A DNA stretch of 64,000 bases from Aurelia coerulea (Eukaryota > Cnidaria > Scyphozoa > Semaeostomeae > Ulmaridae). Location of the stretch: positions 875,501 to 939,500 of the forward strand of contig CM076947.1 in the NCBI GenBank assembly GCA_039566865.1, in the 5' to 3' direction. Positions 33,000-43,914 of this stretch are shown piece by piece (positions within the stretch are counted from its first letter, which is position 1; each line of letters begins with the position of its first letter). A program made the position numbers and the translations under genes. The notes beneath the pieces were generated by a model. The model was not told the origin of the DNA. It worked only from the letters and a program-made list of their open reading frames with translations, and did not search any database.

Positions 33000-34082
33000 T
33001 TGTTAAAAAAATTTCATAGGGACTACGAGGGATCCAACACCTTCCAGGACAAGCAAGCTGCTGCACTGGGCATTTTAAATCCCTCCCCCCAGCTGAAGGA
33101 GTCCATGTTGGCTGCCATTGAAGTTGGCGGTGCCCTGTTTTCCATGGGCATCAACTACATGGTGGCCAACAGGCTTTTCAGCAATCCCGTCAATTTTGCT
33201 AATGGCATGACCTTTGCGCCTCGGCCTGATCCACTCTTCAATACCACTAAAAACCTAGTGGATCTTTTGCCTTTGTTGCATGTACCAAAGAGTGGAGCAG
33301 CAGCAGAGGCGCAAGGAGGCTCAGTGCAGCATCTTGTGGATGTCCTCACTGCTGCAGGTCCTGCACACCACCCACAACAACAACAAGCAATGCAACCACC
33401 ACCATCAGCCCGGGCAGCAGAACGCAGATATGCACATCCAATAACACCAGCCGCACCATACTATCCACCAGCAAGACCTCTCCAATCTCCCTATTACCCA
33501 TCACCAGCACCAACAGGACCACCAGCACCACCAGCTGCAGGATACATGGCACCACCCTCACGATATTATCCCTCACCAATCCCATCACAGTTCACTCCAC
33601 GTCAATATCACATGTCACCATCAGCACCAGCACCCACGTCACCTGCACCACCACCAATACCACCACGAGAACCAAGACACTCTGGATATCAACGGCAAAT
33701 GCACGACCCTATCACACTCTTACAACTGGCACAAGAACCACCACCACCAGCATCCCACCCACTGTACATTGACACCAGCACCCACACACACAGCCGAACA
33801 GCACCACCACCATCACCAACACCAACACTACCACAATCATCACCTCACCTCCCACATCTCTCCGAATACACTGACCAGCGGTTCTTTCACGGCAACCCCA
33901 TCTCCATTCCTCCGTATCATCACATCGAAGAAGAATTTCACAACGTACCATTGTCATTGCCACAAAAACGCCGCTATACAGCACCATCTCCACAAACAGA
34001 TCCTTTACTGAATTTCAACGCATTACCAACCCACTCACAATCTCCTAATTTGTCATTTCGCTACTTCGTCGAATACCGTTAG
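33000..34082 (+). CDS. Copy 2 of the GALFSMGINYM family, with Pro-rich C-terminus
   Basis: 360 codons open from 33,000; the copy is 5'-truncated, beginning at LKKFHRDYEG where copy 1 has about 80 further N-terminal residues. Residues 1-100 are the conserved helical part (IEVGGALFSMGINYMVANRL, NFANGMTFAPRPDP, LHVPKSG). Residues about 125-320 are Pro/Tyr/Ser/His-rich (PYYPPARPLQSPYYPSP), probably disordered. It ends FRYFVEYR at TAG. Intact over 1 kb despite the codon bias of the Pro-rich tract, so the insertion is young or the frame conserved. The function is unknown; a helical head plus disordered tail would suit a structural or nucleic-acid-coating protein of a mobile element. It lies in the putative intron 32,385-35,995. 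Confidence 0.55.
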   Translation: MLKKFHRDYEGSNTFQDKQAAALGILNPSPQLKESMLAAIEVGGALFSMGINYMVANRLFSNPVNFANGMTFAPRPDPLFNTTKNLVDLLPLLHVPKSGAAAEAQGGSVQHLVDVLTAAGPAHHPQQQQAMQPPPSARAAERRYAHPITPAAPYYPPARPLQSPYYPSPAPTGPPAPPAAGYMAPPSRYYPSPIPSQFTPRQYHMSPSAPAPTSPAPPPIPPREPRHSGYQRQMHDPITLLQLAQEPPPPASHPLYIDTSTHTHSRTAPPPSPTPTLPQSSPHLPHLSEYTDQRFFHGNPISIPPYHHIEEEFHNVPLSLPQKRRYTAPSPQTDPLLNFNALPTHSQSPNLSFRYFVEYR

Positions 34083-34490
34083 CCTCTATAGGTAACCTTA
34101 CAAACAAGTGGCGAAGGCAATGGTGCAAACAATAGCAGCGATTGTAAGGAAAAGTAGATATGGCTCTCAATAAAGAAGTACTTTATTGGCAACTATAGGA
34201 ACATATTTCACTAGGCAATGTCAAATTGTAGATAACACATTGCTAATGGAGTCATGTAGCAGTAGCCTCTCGATGGCTGGACCCTTTTGGATTCACTCAG
34301 GAGGAACCAAGGTCTTTCTGCTAAATGTGCTGAACGGAAATGATAAAGACTCTGGTGTACCTCGTTGTTCTACAGGTGAAGTTTCAAAAAAGTGCTGAAG
34401 GCAATGGTGCAAAAAGCAGCAGCAATTTTATGGAAAAGTAGAAAGCAGTTGATTAGCATGATCACATATTTCAATGAGTGATGAGTAGGC
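34083..34490 (+). repeat. Interspersed repeat, two related half-units
   Basis: gaaggcaatggtgcaaacaa (34,109) and gaaggcaatggtgcaaaaag (34,398) start similar stretches, so the repeat contains an internal duplication. The whole is inverted at 13,560-13,773. The phrase gataacacattgctaatgga is shared by both loci. The repeat directly follows the Pro-rich ORF and may be the 3' part of the same mobile unit. Confidence 0.7.
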
Positions 34491-34679
34491 CATGCCATTT
34501 GCATGTCAAAAATTTGTGAAAATGAGTTGTCAAGAAATACAAACAAAGCAGCCTTGATTGCATCCTGCAACTTGGTCAAACACCAGAAATGCATGCCAAA
34601 AAATATGTTCAAACGAACAGTTTAGCCCAGCATTTTGCCAATTTGTTTCACCACAGTGCAAACAAGGCGGACAAACTTT

Positions 34680-34855
34680 TTTCCGGGTTTCGGGTTCAGG
34701 TCTCGGGTTCAAGGTTTCGGGTTTAAGGTTTCGGGTTTAAGGTTTCGGGTTTCGGGCTTAAGGTTTCGGGTTCAAGGTTTCAATTTGTAAATACTTGGAA
34801 TTGCTTGGAATTGCTTGGAATTACTTGGAATTACTTGGAATTTGTAATTATTTGG
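34680..34855 (+). repeat. Two adjacent simple arrays
   Basis: 34,680-34,787: units of ggtttcgggttyaa, about 15 bp, roughly eight copies. 34,793-34,855: units of cttggaattac/gc, 11 bp, about six copies. The arrays have different units and abut, so they expanded independently. Confidence 0.85.
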
Positions 34856-34859
34856 AATT

Positions 34860-35995
34860 GGCAGCTCTAGAAAAGTGACGAATGTACACCAACCTTGTTT
34901 TCTTACCATTTAACATCAAGTAATAAACTATAAGAGCGAAAAAGAAAATAGTCTTCTTTGCAATCAACCGTGAACTGAAACGATAATAATAGGGGAGACT
35001 TGACTATTGGATCACACTGGTGTGTATGCGCCAGAATGATAATGATTTATGATCGAAGAATTTTACAAAAATCAAAGAATTTAAGAAATTATATGACCTT
35101 CTCTCAAAATTGATTAATTAGTCAAAATAATGGTTATCCAAAAGGATTAGCAGAGCATTCTTTGGTTAATTTAATGGGAAAATGATATTGGTTTTGATAG
35201 GTACTTGCAAATAAATAACTTACGCGAAAACATTGTGTGACCGCACACGTATCGCCAGTTGTGACCGCGCGCCAGCGCGAGGTTCACTTTTTGGGCAATC
35301 TTTCTTCAGCCTCCCTTAGGTCCCATAGCCTCGTATCTGGCCCAGATTGGCGCCAAAGACTTTGAACTCATTCACCGCGAAGAGAATTTTCAAATCGGGT
35401 AAGTAATTTTCATTTTATGGCATTTTAAAGTCCTTTTTCGCATTTTTTTTGTTGAAAATAGAAAGATTTCAGATTTTTTTCAATAAAATCTATTAATTTA
35501 GTGTCTCTAGATGTAAAATAGTTGATTTTAAAGTGGACTAGGCCATGCGCAAGCCTAAAAAACGAGCAAGAACGGAACGCAATCTTCGTGAATTTTCAAA
35601 TCGAAGCGCGAATTCTGGAAAGGCGTTGTTCGTATGCCTGTCTTTGAGAAACAGTCTCATGCAGGTCAAGTTGTTGTCAATATGAGTTTGGGAATAGTAT
35701 TCTGGTGCAATGAAATGTTCTTTGTAAAAAGCAATTTCATCAACAAGAAGGGAGACGAGACTTTCGTATATATATATATGTGTGTGTGTGTCCTTCTTTA
35801 CACATCAGCCAAAAAGTTGAGAGTAGAAGATGACTCATGTACTTTTATTTACAGAATCTGCCCTTTTTTTCAAGTAACTTTCAAGCAATTTTCATTGTTG
35901 ATATTTGATTTCTACTCTTTAGCTTTGGCATATCATTCTTCATGACCTTAGAATCTATCTCCAGCTTTAGTCTTTGATAAAAATTTTATTTTCAG
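34860..35995. other. Spacer with a CpG-rich patch before the 36-kb gene
   Basis: Mostly AT-rich. 35,235-35,340 is unusually CpG-rich for the window (cgcacacgtatcgccag..gaccgcgcgccagcgcgagg, in parts), followed by a possible exon ending tcaaatcgg|gtaagt at 35,399. This could be an alternative promoter and non-coding first exon for the gene at 35,996; the evidence is compositional only. A (TA)n(TG)n microsatellite lies at 35,767-35,790. Confidence 0.3.
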
Positions 35996-37060
35996 GAATT
36001 GTTAACAGTGAGAATGAAAATCGTTGAAATTTTAAGCCTGATTAAAAAAGGGAATGCAATCAATAAAATTCAAGTCATACTGGAAGAAAACGGATACCCT
36101 TTTGTAAATGTAAGATCTTTGCGGACAGTAATAGACCGCTTGAAAAAAACAAAAAAATCTGAAGAAGAGCAAACGAAATGAAGTACAATTACAAGCATTC
36201 TATAACAGCCAATTTGTTGCACCAAAGGCAGTTGCGACAGAAAATAAACAACAATATAATTTATGTGAAGAGCTCAAATCAAGAGGTAAGAACCTACAAA
36301 AGGAAGCGGCAGAAGAAAGAGCCACATCATCCCACCTTGCAAAAGAAAACAGGGCCCTTAAAGCAAAGCACATGGCATACCAGCCTAAAAGAGTCAATCA
36401 AATGCTAAAACGAAAAGATCAAAGAATATCTGGATTGATGAAACAAGTAAGAGAACTGAAAGAAAATACTAAGAAACTGGAAAAAACAAAGCATATGTTT
36501 GTTGCTACAGAAATAGAAAGAATTAAGAGACAACAAGTATCAAATGCCAGCTATTGGAAAAACAATAAAAGTAAGATTATAAAGGGTTTAAAGGAGAGAG
36601 TATGCAAGCTAAAGGAATATAATTTTAATTTGCAAGAAGAAAACAGTTACATGGCTGTTAAAATTGAGGAATTGGCTCAAAATATTAGTGCTCCCATTGT
36701 CACCAAGGAAAATTCTAAAACCTATGGCTCACCAATTCGAAAATGCATTTATTTCTGCTTACAGAAACAAGTTCCTGTAACACATGCTGCTGACATTGTA
36801 AAATTTGTGGTAAAAGAAATGACAGGCAGGGAACTGACAATTAGTCCTAGCAAACATTGTGTCAGCAGAATGGCCAGAGAAATGGGTGTCATTGCAGACT
36901 TACAAGGGGGAGAAAGTCTCTTGTCCAACAAAGATTCTACTCTTAGCTGGGATGGGACAACAGTAAAAGGGATTCACCTCAACAAAGTCCACACTACAAC
37001 TGAAGAGGGAAACCTTCTGCTATCTGTATCAAGTCTTGCTGGAGGAAAAACTGGCGACTA
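35996..37060 (+). CDS. Transposase-like gene, upstream half (split by the 22.7-kb insert)
   Basis: After acceptor ttattttcag the frame reads MKIVEILSLIKKGNAINKIQ and ENGYPFVNVRSLRTVIDRL. A one-base shift near 36,176 leads into the main frame. Main frame: long coiled coil (about 36,290-36,700), then PIRKCIYFCLQKQVPVTHAA, SPSKHCVSRMAREMGVIADL and TLSWDGTTVKGIHLNKVHTT, probably the first catalytic Asp of an RNase H-like fold. It reaches SSLAGGKTGDY at the insertion. This layout is a recurrent unnamed family in invertebrate genomes; transposase function is inferred. It continues at 59,788. From ATG 36,372 the joined frame is 753 codons plus stop. Confidence 0.7.
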
Positions 37061-37540
37061 CACTCAAAGAAATAAAGGTGCTGAGAAAAACCCGTAAAGG
37101 TTTATTAGCAGCGTACAAATACGTTACCCCTGGAGGTGCTCGAAAAAACCCTTAGCTAGAGGTTTCATAAAAAAACCCTCTTCAAGGGTTTTCTAAACAA
37201 CCCATTTCAAAGGGTTTTTATAACACCCCTTTGAAGCGTTTTCGGAAAAACGCTCTCGAAGGGTTTTTCAAAAAACCTCCTTGAAAGGGTTTTCTAACAA
37301 CCCTTTTCAAAAGGTTTTTTAATAAACCTCTTTAAGAGGTTTCCTGAAAAACCCTCACAAAAAGGTTTCTTCAAGCCCCTCCAGGGGTAACGTATTTGTA
37401 CGCTGCTGATAAACCTTTACGGGTTCTTCTCGGCACCTGTATTAGCACCTTAAATCGTGTTTGAAACAACCCGATTCATAGGGTTTCTAGAGAAACCCAT
37501 TATCTTGCCTTCTTTAGGGACCCGCCAACCCTGAAACGTT
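37061..37540. repeat. Left terminal region: palindrome filled with GGGTTT hairpins
   Basis: ggtgctgagaaaaacccgta at 37,078 through gttacccctggagg at about 37,137 is the complement of 37,377-37,438 (about 90% over 60 bp). Between these arms lie seven or eight short inverted motifs of the type aaaccctt...aagggttt with small loops. Motifs of the same kind continue to about 37,540. The RNA or single strand would fold into a branched cluster of stems. Confidence 0.8.
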
Positions 37541-38487
37541 TTGGGGTTTTCAAAATTTTAAAACTCTGATTGGTAAGCTGCCCCTGCAAAAGTACTTTGA
37601 AGAAACTTTAAGATTTTCAAACGCACACAAAATTCATTAATGATACATATTCAAAAGAACCGTCATAATAGAACAGAGACACATTGTAGAAAACTTTAAA
37701 TTAAACTTTGCTTCTTGTGAATTTATCAAAAATTCGTTAACTTTTCAATTCATATCAACGTTGTTGCATTAAAACCCAAAAGTGCTTCGGACGGAAAAGT
37801 TTCGGATAAAAACGTAAGACAAAAGAGGATATAGTTATTATTTATCAAATCTTTTGCATGTATAGAATAAACCTAATGTTAACCAAAGAACAGCACTGAA
37901 TGCTTCAAATGGAAATTTCATAAGCAAAAATATAAACAAAGAATGTTCGATGTTTTTCAAAGGTGATTAGACAAAAAACTTTCAGAGAAAATTTTGCAGG
38001 AAATTTTAACCGTCCGAAGCTTTTTAGATTTTAATGTGTACTGTACTTGTTACAAGTCTTAATTAAAACTACGAATGCAAAGTTATAAAGCGTTATCAAC
38101 AATTCCATTCTGATTTACAACTGATTACGACTTATCAGTGTCATACAAGGGAAGAAGAAATTCAAAACATGTACTGTCAATACACTCATTTCTTTAGAAA
38201 CTTGACTTTTTAATTGGGCTGGAATTAGTAGTTGGCTTTGCTAATTCTAGGTATAAAAGTTGTTAAAACTTTATCACAGAGCTTCTTGAATTTTCGTAAA
38301 ATTGAGTTCCACAATTTTTCATCATTTATTCAATACCACTGTTACAGTACTAATTTTCCTTTCAAAGACATGAGTGTATTCTAATATCTTTTAAAGTCAA
38401 TCGAAGCCTGCAACTAATCAAGGATGACTTCTAAAGTTCATTAACAAAGATTTCGGCTGTCTTTATAACGCATCTATACAGTAGCTA
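37541..38487. other. No gene recognised
   Basis: AT-rich sequence just inside the left terminal region of the 22.7-kb insert. No open frame, no repeat shared with other parts of the window that I can see. Confidence 0.45.
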
Positions 38488-39224
38488 ACAGGTGTCCAAA
38501 AAATTGCCCCCTTTTGACTAAACAAGGGAACAAAACGATAAAACAACGGGACTTTTTGAGTTCATAGTTACATTTGTTGATCCTCAACTTAAATTCACAT
38601 ACCTTGCATTTTAAAATCGTCCATCAAACACCGGAGATGGAGTGCACTTGAAACCAGAGGTTTTGCGAAAGGGCCTAGCCATGATTTAATTTTACAGGCA
38701 TGTTACAAAAGAGTTTTCAGCTTTGACCTTTAGTTCTTACTTTTGAAAAGAATTAGAATTATACGTTGAAATGCTTCAAGTGTTCTTGAAAATACGTTTA
38801 CTTTTGAGGAATCGGTGATTGCATTGCATTCTATCCAAAGTGTTATTTGTACCAAAGAAGAGAAAATGGAGCACATGCACGCTTATTTTGGAGGTGTGAC
38901 ACGACTTTATCATTTTTACCTCATTTTTATTACATTCGTTTTAATCAAGGCAATGTCAATTCTTTTCAAAAATGAAAAACTGATAATTAAAGTGAACAGG
39001 TGCTTTTGAAAATTTCCATGTTTTTGGGTGCACTGTAAATTTTGACTTTGTCTGTATCTCTGAGCCTGTATCTCTGGTATTTGGTGGAAGACTTTCAAAA
39101 GCAAGGTATGTACATCTAAGTTGAAGATTGATGAATTTAGCTGTGCAATCAAAGAGTAATGATATCTTGTGGTTTTGTTCCTATTTATAGTCAAAAGGGA
39201 GTAGCTACTTTTTGAGACACCAGG
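38488..39224. mobile_element. TA-type foldback element, relative of 27.2-28.0 kb
   Basis: Left end acaggtgtccaaaaaattgc and right end ctactttttgagacaccagg are degenerate versions of the CCGGGTGTCTCAG ends; TA precedes the left end, and the right flank has decayed. Body shares accttgcatttt, caaacaccggagat and gaaaccagaggttttg with the 27-kb element, again in complementary arms. Older than its relative, judging by mismatches. Confidence 0.7.
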
Positions 39225-40454
39225 GAGTTCCATCATAGTGTTGGTACTTGATTTTTTGACATGTTGTCACCTTGAAAGTATGCAGATCTTGTGTTGGTTT
39301 TTTCTTCAAGCCTTTAAAAGAGAAATTGAGCATCAATTCATGAACATGTCTTAGTTTTTAACAAGAATTTCAACAGAACTGCGGATGCACTGTCTGGGCT
39401 GTCTGTGAAATATTTCCTAAGGCAGGGGCGGGGGCGGGCAAGTACTGTAAAATATTTGACCCCATGTTTGTGCAAGGAATTGGAAAAAACCGGTTCAACC
39501 AGTTTATGGGACAAAGGTTAACTTTCTAAATCGACTTCCTATTCCATCAGTTGTTCACCAAAAACAAGTTTCCTGAAGTTTCCTGACCTCCCTACCAAAG
39601 CGGTTCTACCATTTTTCGGCAAATTTCCGAAGAAAAGACCATTAGTCAGGATTTCCATTTTTTGTACCAAAGCGGTTCTACCTTTGTCTGGCGGGACACT
39701 TGTACTTTTGTACTTTCATGGCTACAATTACTACTTGCTTTCGAAAACAGTAGTTGGTTGAGACAAATATACTAAGTACACCCCCCCCCCCCCCCGGGTA
39801 AAAACTGATGATTTTAAGAAATTTTCAGTACTTAGTCAGTTTCTCAATTTCTAGTTTTTAAAGAAACTGAATTTTGATGACAATTTAAGACCACCCTTGG
39901 AAAAGCGTGAAAAAATCTGTGCTTATGAGGTAAGAACCTGTGATGTTCTATATTTCAAATAATGAAATGATTCTTGAACATTAATTCGAATAACTATGTG
40001 ATTTGTAACTTCAAACTAAAAATCCAATGGCTGGTCTTAAACTTATGGCCATAGCTGTGTACTGAAGGCCCTCTGCTACCTTTTTCTCTGAAGCAATATT
40101 CTTCGTGGAGTTTCAATATTTTGCAAACAAATCATAGAAATGAACTGTGCATAGATTGATGTAAAATCCAGCTGAGTAACACAATTTTGGGGTACACCCC
40201 TTGTTTGTGGGCAGAACCACTGTAATTTCCGAGAATTTCTATAGATTTCATTGTGATGTCATAGCAAAATGGCGCCGAAATTTAAAAAACAACATCAAAA
40301 TTTGGAATCTACACGGAAAGTTAATCTGAATGAATTGCAAGAGAGTAAAATAAGCAGAGTGGTAGGGTTTCATATCGTTAGGCCAAGAAACGTTGTTGAC
40401 AAAAATGTGGTTTTAAACTTTTGGCCACGACTGTATGTGCATGTATGTATCTTT
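39225..40454. other. No gene recognised
   Basis: AT-rich, with a C-run at 39,781-39,795 and the repeated phrase accaaagcggttctacc (about 39,595 and 39,664). An 87-codon frame at 40,269 (MAPKFKKQHQ) lacks any recognisable domain. Confidence 0.4.
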
Positions 40455-40760
40455 TATAAAGAAACCGCTCATAAGAAACTCAACTCTCAGATCGTCAAAA
40501 AATTAATAAGAGATTTCAGTACTGGAAAATGAAAGAAGTCTTGGGCCAGGCCGAAAACACGGAGACGTCGGAGATGTCGGAGATGTCGGAGATGTCGGAG
40601 TTGTCGGAGATGTCGGAGATAATCTCGGAGATGTCGGAGATAATCTCGGAGATGTCGGAGATGTCGGAGATAATCTCGGAGATGTCGGAGATGTCGGAGA
40701 TAATCTCGGAGATGTCGGAGATGTCGGAGATAATCTCGGAGTTGTCGGAGATAGTCTCAG
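40455..40760 (+). repeat. TCGGAGA minisatellite with aagaaac flank, left member of an inverted pair
   Basis: The flank (ataagaaactcaactctcag ...) leads to ggccaggccgaaaacacgga, then units gagatgtcg and gagataatctcg repeated about 20 times. The same flank, the same ggccaggccgaaaacacgga junction and the same two unit types occur at 57,716-58,010 in reverse orientation. So these are inverted repeats of about 300 bp, 17 kb apart, with the kinase-MULE gene between. All frames in the array are open and should not be read as genes. Confidence 0.85.
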
Positions 40761-40774
40761 AAATGTTTCATTTT

Positions 40775-41165
40775 TCATTTTAAATTCATTTCATTTTTTC
40801 ATTTCATTTATTTATAGGAGGGTAACCCTTCAGCAAAGGCTGATTTACAAGGGGCCCTCCGTCAAAAATCTTACAATTTATGGAATATACCTACTATTAA
40901 AATAATTACAATATATGATTTCAAAATGAAAATCTAAAATACAAAATTGTTCTAATTTACAGAAGAAAAAAAAACAAAAAGTGCAAAAAAGAAACATATC
41001 CTAAATTGTTGTTTTAAAACTATTGAGTTTTACGGCTTGCTTCGACTCAGCTGGGAGGCTGTTCCAATATTTTACTCCTCTGAACGAAAAACACCTTTGA
41101 CCATTTCCACTTTTCATTAATGGTATCTTTAGGTCAGTAGAAGTATTTCGGAGGGTGTGAAGGTC
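40775..41165 (-). pseudogene. LINE 3' end, 5'-truncated
   Basis: On the minus strand the C-terminal residues of a LINE ORF2 are readable (CFSFRGVKYWNSLPAESKQA, then VKLNSF), followed by a 3' untranslated region containing ggagggccccttgtaaatca and a repetitive tail (aaatgaaatgaaaaaatgaa) toward 40,775. Typical of a CR1/L2-type insertion that stopped after a few hundred bases. It abuts the minisatellite. Confidence 0.7.
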
Positions 41166-41229
41166 TGGTTATCAGGCTACCTATGATGGTATTTATCCCA
41201 AAGGCTAAATGTTGGAAATGTCGGTTATA

Positions 41230-41780
41230 TCAGCTGGGTTTGTTTTGGGGCAAATTTGGACACGAAGTTTTTGCCTTGGTACCCACCTTAATGATGCAAA
41301 TTTTAGCGAAACTCAACTCCCCTCGCACTGAAAATTCAGCTTGGCGTCTTTGGCGCCCTCTTTGCAAGTTGCCCCCCCCCCCTTCAACTTCGGGCTCGAT
41401 CCCATGTTTATGGAAAATCTGCCGAAAAAAGGAGATGGGCCGGTAAGAGTATCCACCGTCAATGCAAAGCGCATTGCCCAGGGGGGGGGGGTACATGACT
41501 TGAGGATGGATGGGGGTCTGCAGCCCGGTTTTCAGAATGCTTCCCCCTTCTAAGTACCCAGACTTGCTTTTGATACCTACTTTTATGATGAATTTTGGCG
41601 AAAAACTGTCCATTTTAACAATTTTTGCGAATCTCAGCGAAACCCGGGCAAAACCCCACCCTTGTTTATGGAAAATCTGCCGAAAAGAACCCTTTTTTAG
41701 AGAATTTTGGGCCCAAAAACCCACTCATATGGGCGGCACATACCCATACCCTAAATATGTTATGTACCCCCCCCGGGGCA
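41230..41780. mobile_element. CCCAGGGGGGG-ended MITE and a partial relative
   Basis: CCCAGGGGGGGGGGGTACAT at 41,477 and ATGTACCCCCCCCGGG near 41,762-41,777 are inverted ends resembling the hAT MITE at 28.5 kb. The outer 8 bp (gcgcattg / gcacgctg) match only in part. The stretch before it, 41,230-41,470, repeats the interior (atggaaaatctgccgaaaa at 41,409 and 41,668). So a second, end-less copy lies next to it. Confidence 0.6.
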
Positions 41781-42467
41781 CGCTGAAACTACACTGGAGC
41801 GACAACAACTACACCAATTCACATCAATTTGATGAGCGTAAGTTGATGGTCCCTGTGTAGTGAGGCTAGTGCTGCCACGCCACCATGTGCACGCCATCCA
41901 CGCCTTTGATCAATTTAGGCGCGAAAAAGATTACCCAGCTGGATCTTTCCAGGATCGTTAGATGAGAGGTGGACGCCATACATTTGACGAAGGTATGTCT
42001 CTATTTTTATCATTTCTTTAGGTATTTGGCGCTAAAAGCTGCAACTTTACCTGTTACGCTGGGCTGGAACTCAACAGTCAGTAGTTTACATGGAATTTGA
42101 TTTACAACACCCAGTCAATTAGGTAGGCCCATACAAATACCTGTTAGGCCTCAGATTTCCATCCATCATGGCGCGGAGCGCCAGAATATAGAGAAGCCAG
42201 AGCGGAGAGAAATTCTGTTTTGGCCAGAATATGGAGAAAATCTATATAGAACGTACTATTTTATCAAATCTCGTCGTTTGTAGATTTGTAGATAAAGTAG
42301 ATTAACGAGATTAACTTGTTAATTGTAATGTAAATTTTTGTCATGGCCCCCTGCCTGCAAAGTGACCTCTTTGTCGACAGGGTTGCCTGTTAAAATGAAT
42401 GAATGAAAGTATCCATTATTAGACATTTCTATGGCTTGTTTTAGCTGATTTACCATGAGCTGGCTCT
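41781..42467. other. No gene recognised
   Basis: Moderately AT-rich spacer with no convincing frame. The phrase agaatat(a)gagaa repeats around 42,184-42,240. Confidence 0.4.
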
Positions 42468-43198
42468 TTAACCTATTCGTACTGGGGGGGGGGCTTTTTC
42501 GCCCCCCCCCCCCTACCAGACTTTACTGCGTTACGCTAAAACTACAAGAGATATAACCACCAGTTTTGGTGATTTTTACTCAAATTTCATAGGCAATTAA
42601 ATTCTTAACATTTCATTGTTCTACCTCTATCATGTGACCACAGTAATACCATATTTGGAGAGTAGTCAACAATAAAAAACTTAAAATTTCCATAGTTTTC
42701 GTGTCGTTTGCTTGATCGATCTCAAACATGCACCATTCGATTGCATTTCATGATTACTTTCACTTGATATATAAATATTTTTCATATTTGTTGATGTCAG
42801 CAAAATTTTATATCTATGACGTCATTCACATTTATGATGTCATTGCTCTAATAAAGAAGTGTAAAATATAAATTTCTTTAGTCTAATTTGCTTCATCTTA
42901 TTAATTTGATTCATTTTAAGTCTATATTTACCAGATAAAAGGACAGGACTGGCAAAAACCTGCTATGAAAATAAAGCATGCAACAAAAGGCTAATTTAAA
43001 GCTAATTGTGCTAAAAATAGAAACTAAAAAATTGTGTAAAGTATATATTTTTGAACTATGACATGTTTCCTACTATTTGAAAGAAATTTGGAGAAAATCG
43101 GTTGAGTGGTTGATTAAATAGAATTTTTCTGGTTAAGAAGGTATAAATTTGCCAATTTTCCTCAGTTTTTCGGTTGCCTAGCAACGAATCACGTGACT
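42468..43198. mobile_element. TTAA-type element, left end only
   Basis: TTAA-CCTATTCGTACTGGGGG at 42,468 followed by a G-run/C-run hairpin with loop gctttttcgcc. The body contains tgttgatgtcagcaaaat and gacgtcat motifs shared with the copies at 7.7, 12.9 and 19.7 kb. A right end is not visible; similarity seems to fade near 43,190. Confidence 0.55.
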
Positions 43199-43399
43199 TA
43201 TTAATTGTCATTGTTACATTTCAATAGCCAATTGTCTAAAGAACAATAGGGGTAAGACTTATTGTTATATCGTTTGTAGTTTCGGAGAAAAAGAGGGAAG
43301 GTGAAAAACGCCCCCCCCCCAGTACAAAGTACATAAAAAATCGCCCAGTACAGATTGCCTGCAGATAGATGCCTGCTTGTAAATCGTTTTCCTCCTTCT

Positions 43400-43880
43400 T
43401 GTAAAGGAAAAGAGAAATGCACTCAAAATTAGTTTTTCCAAAGTTTTGTTGGATTATGATTTGTAGGAATATACTTTTTAAAAGACATATAATCATTTTT
43501 TGTAATTTAATTTTTTTAAATAATTTTCGTGAAAGACATAAATAAAATACTGGCCGTTTATTGCACATTTTTATCCTGAACAGGCCCGCAGAATATGATT
43601 TCTCCATTTTCTGGCCAAAGAGAAATATACTCAAAAATTAATTTTTCCTAAGTTTGTTCGGATTATTCCAAAGTAAATATATTTTTCCCCATTGCTTTAG
43701 CTCCCTTAGAAAGACAAATAAATAAAAAATCAGCCATTTATCACACATTTCTATCCTGAACAGGCCCCCAGAATGAAATGTCTTCATTTGCTGACCAAAG
43801 AGAAATACACTCAACAATTAGTTTTTCCAAAGTTTTGTTGGATTATTTCGCAGTAAATATGTTTTTTATACCTTCTCTTT
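43400..43880 (+). repeat. Three degenerate ~180-210-bp tandem units
   Basis: ccaaagagaaatayactcaa with attagtttttccaaagttttgttgg..att occurs at about 43,410, 43,615 and 43,797. The phrase atcctgaacaggcccscaga precedes the second and third. The array lies at the 3' side of the minus-strand LINE and does not encode anything I recognise. Confidence 0.7.
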
Positions 43881-43914
43881 AGCTTTCTCTTTATCCACCT
43901 GGGCCTCCTGTGTT

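Noticed and set aside
33346..33993. Minus-strand Val/Leu-rich ORFs at 33.3-34.0 kb
   Set aside because: Antisense shadows of the proline-rich plus-strand ORF; CCA codons read backwards give TGG/GTG/GGT.
40269..40532. 87-codon ORF beginning MAPKFKKQHQ
   Set aside because: Considered as a Tc1-type N-terminus because of the basic start, but no helix-turn-helix or DDE motif follows.
40529..40783. SEM-repeat ORFs (and the antisense LSPTSP version; same at 57,654-57,959)
   Set aside because: Pure minisatellite translation; several frames on both strands are open because the unit is a multiple of three without stops.
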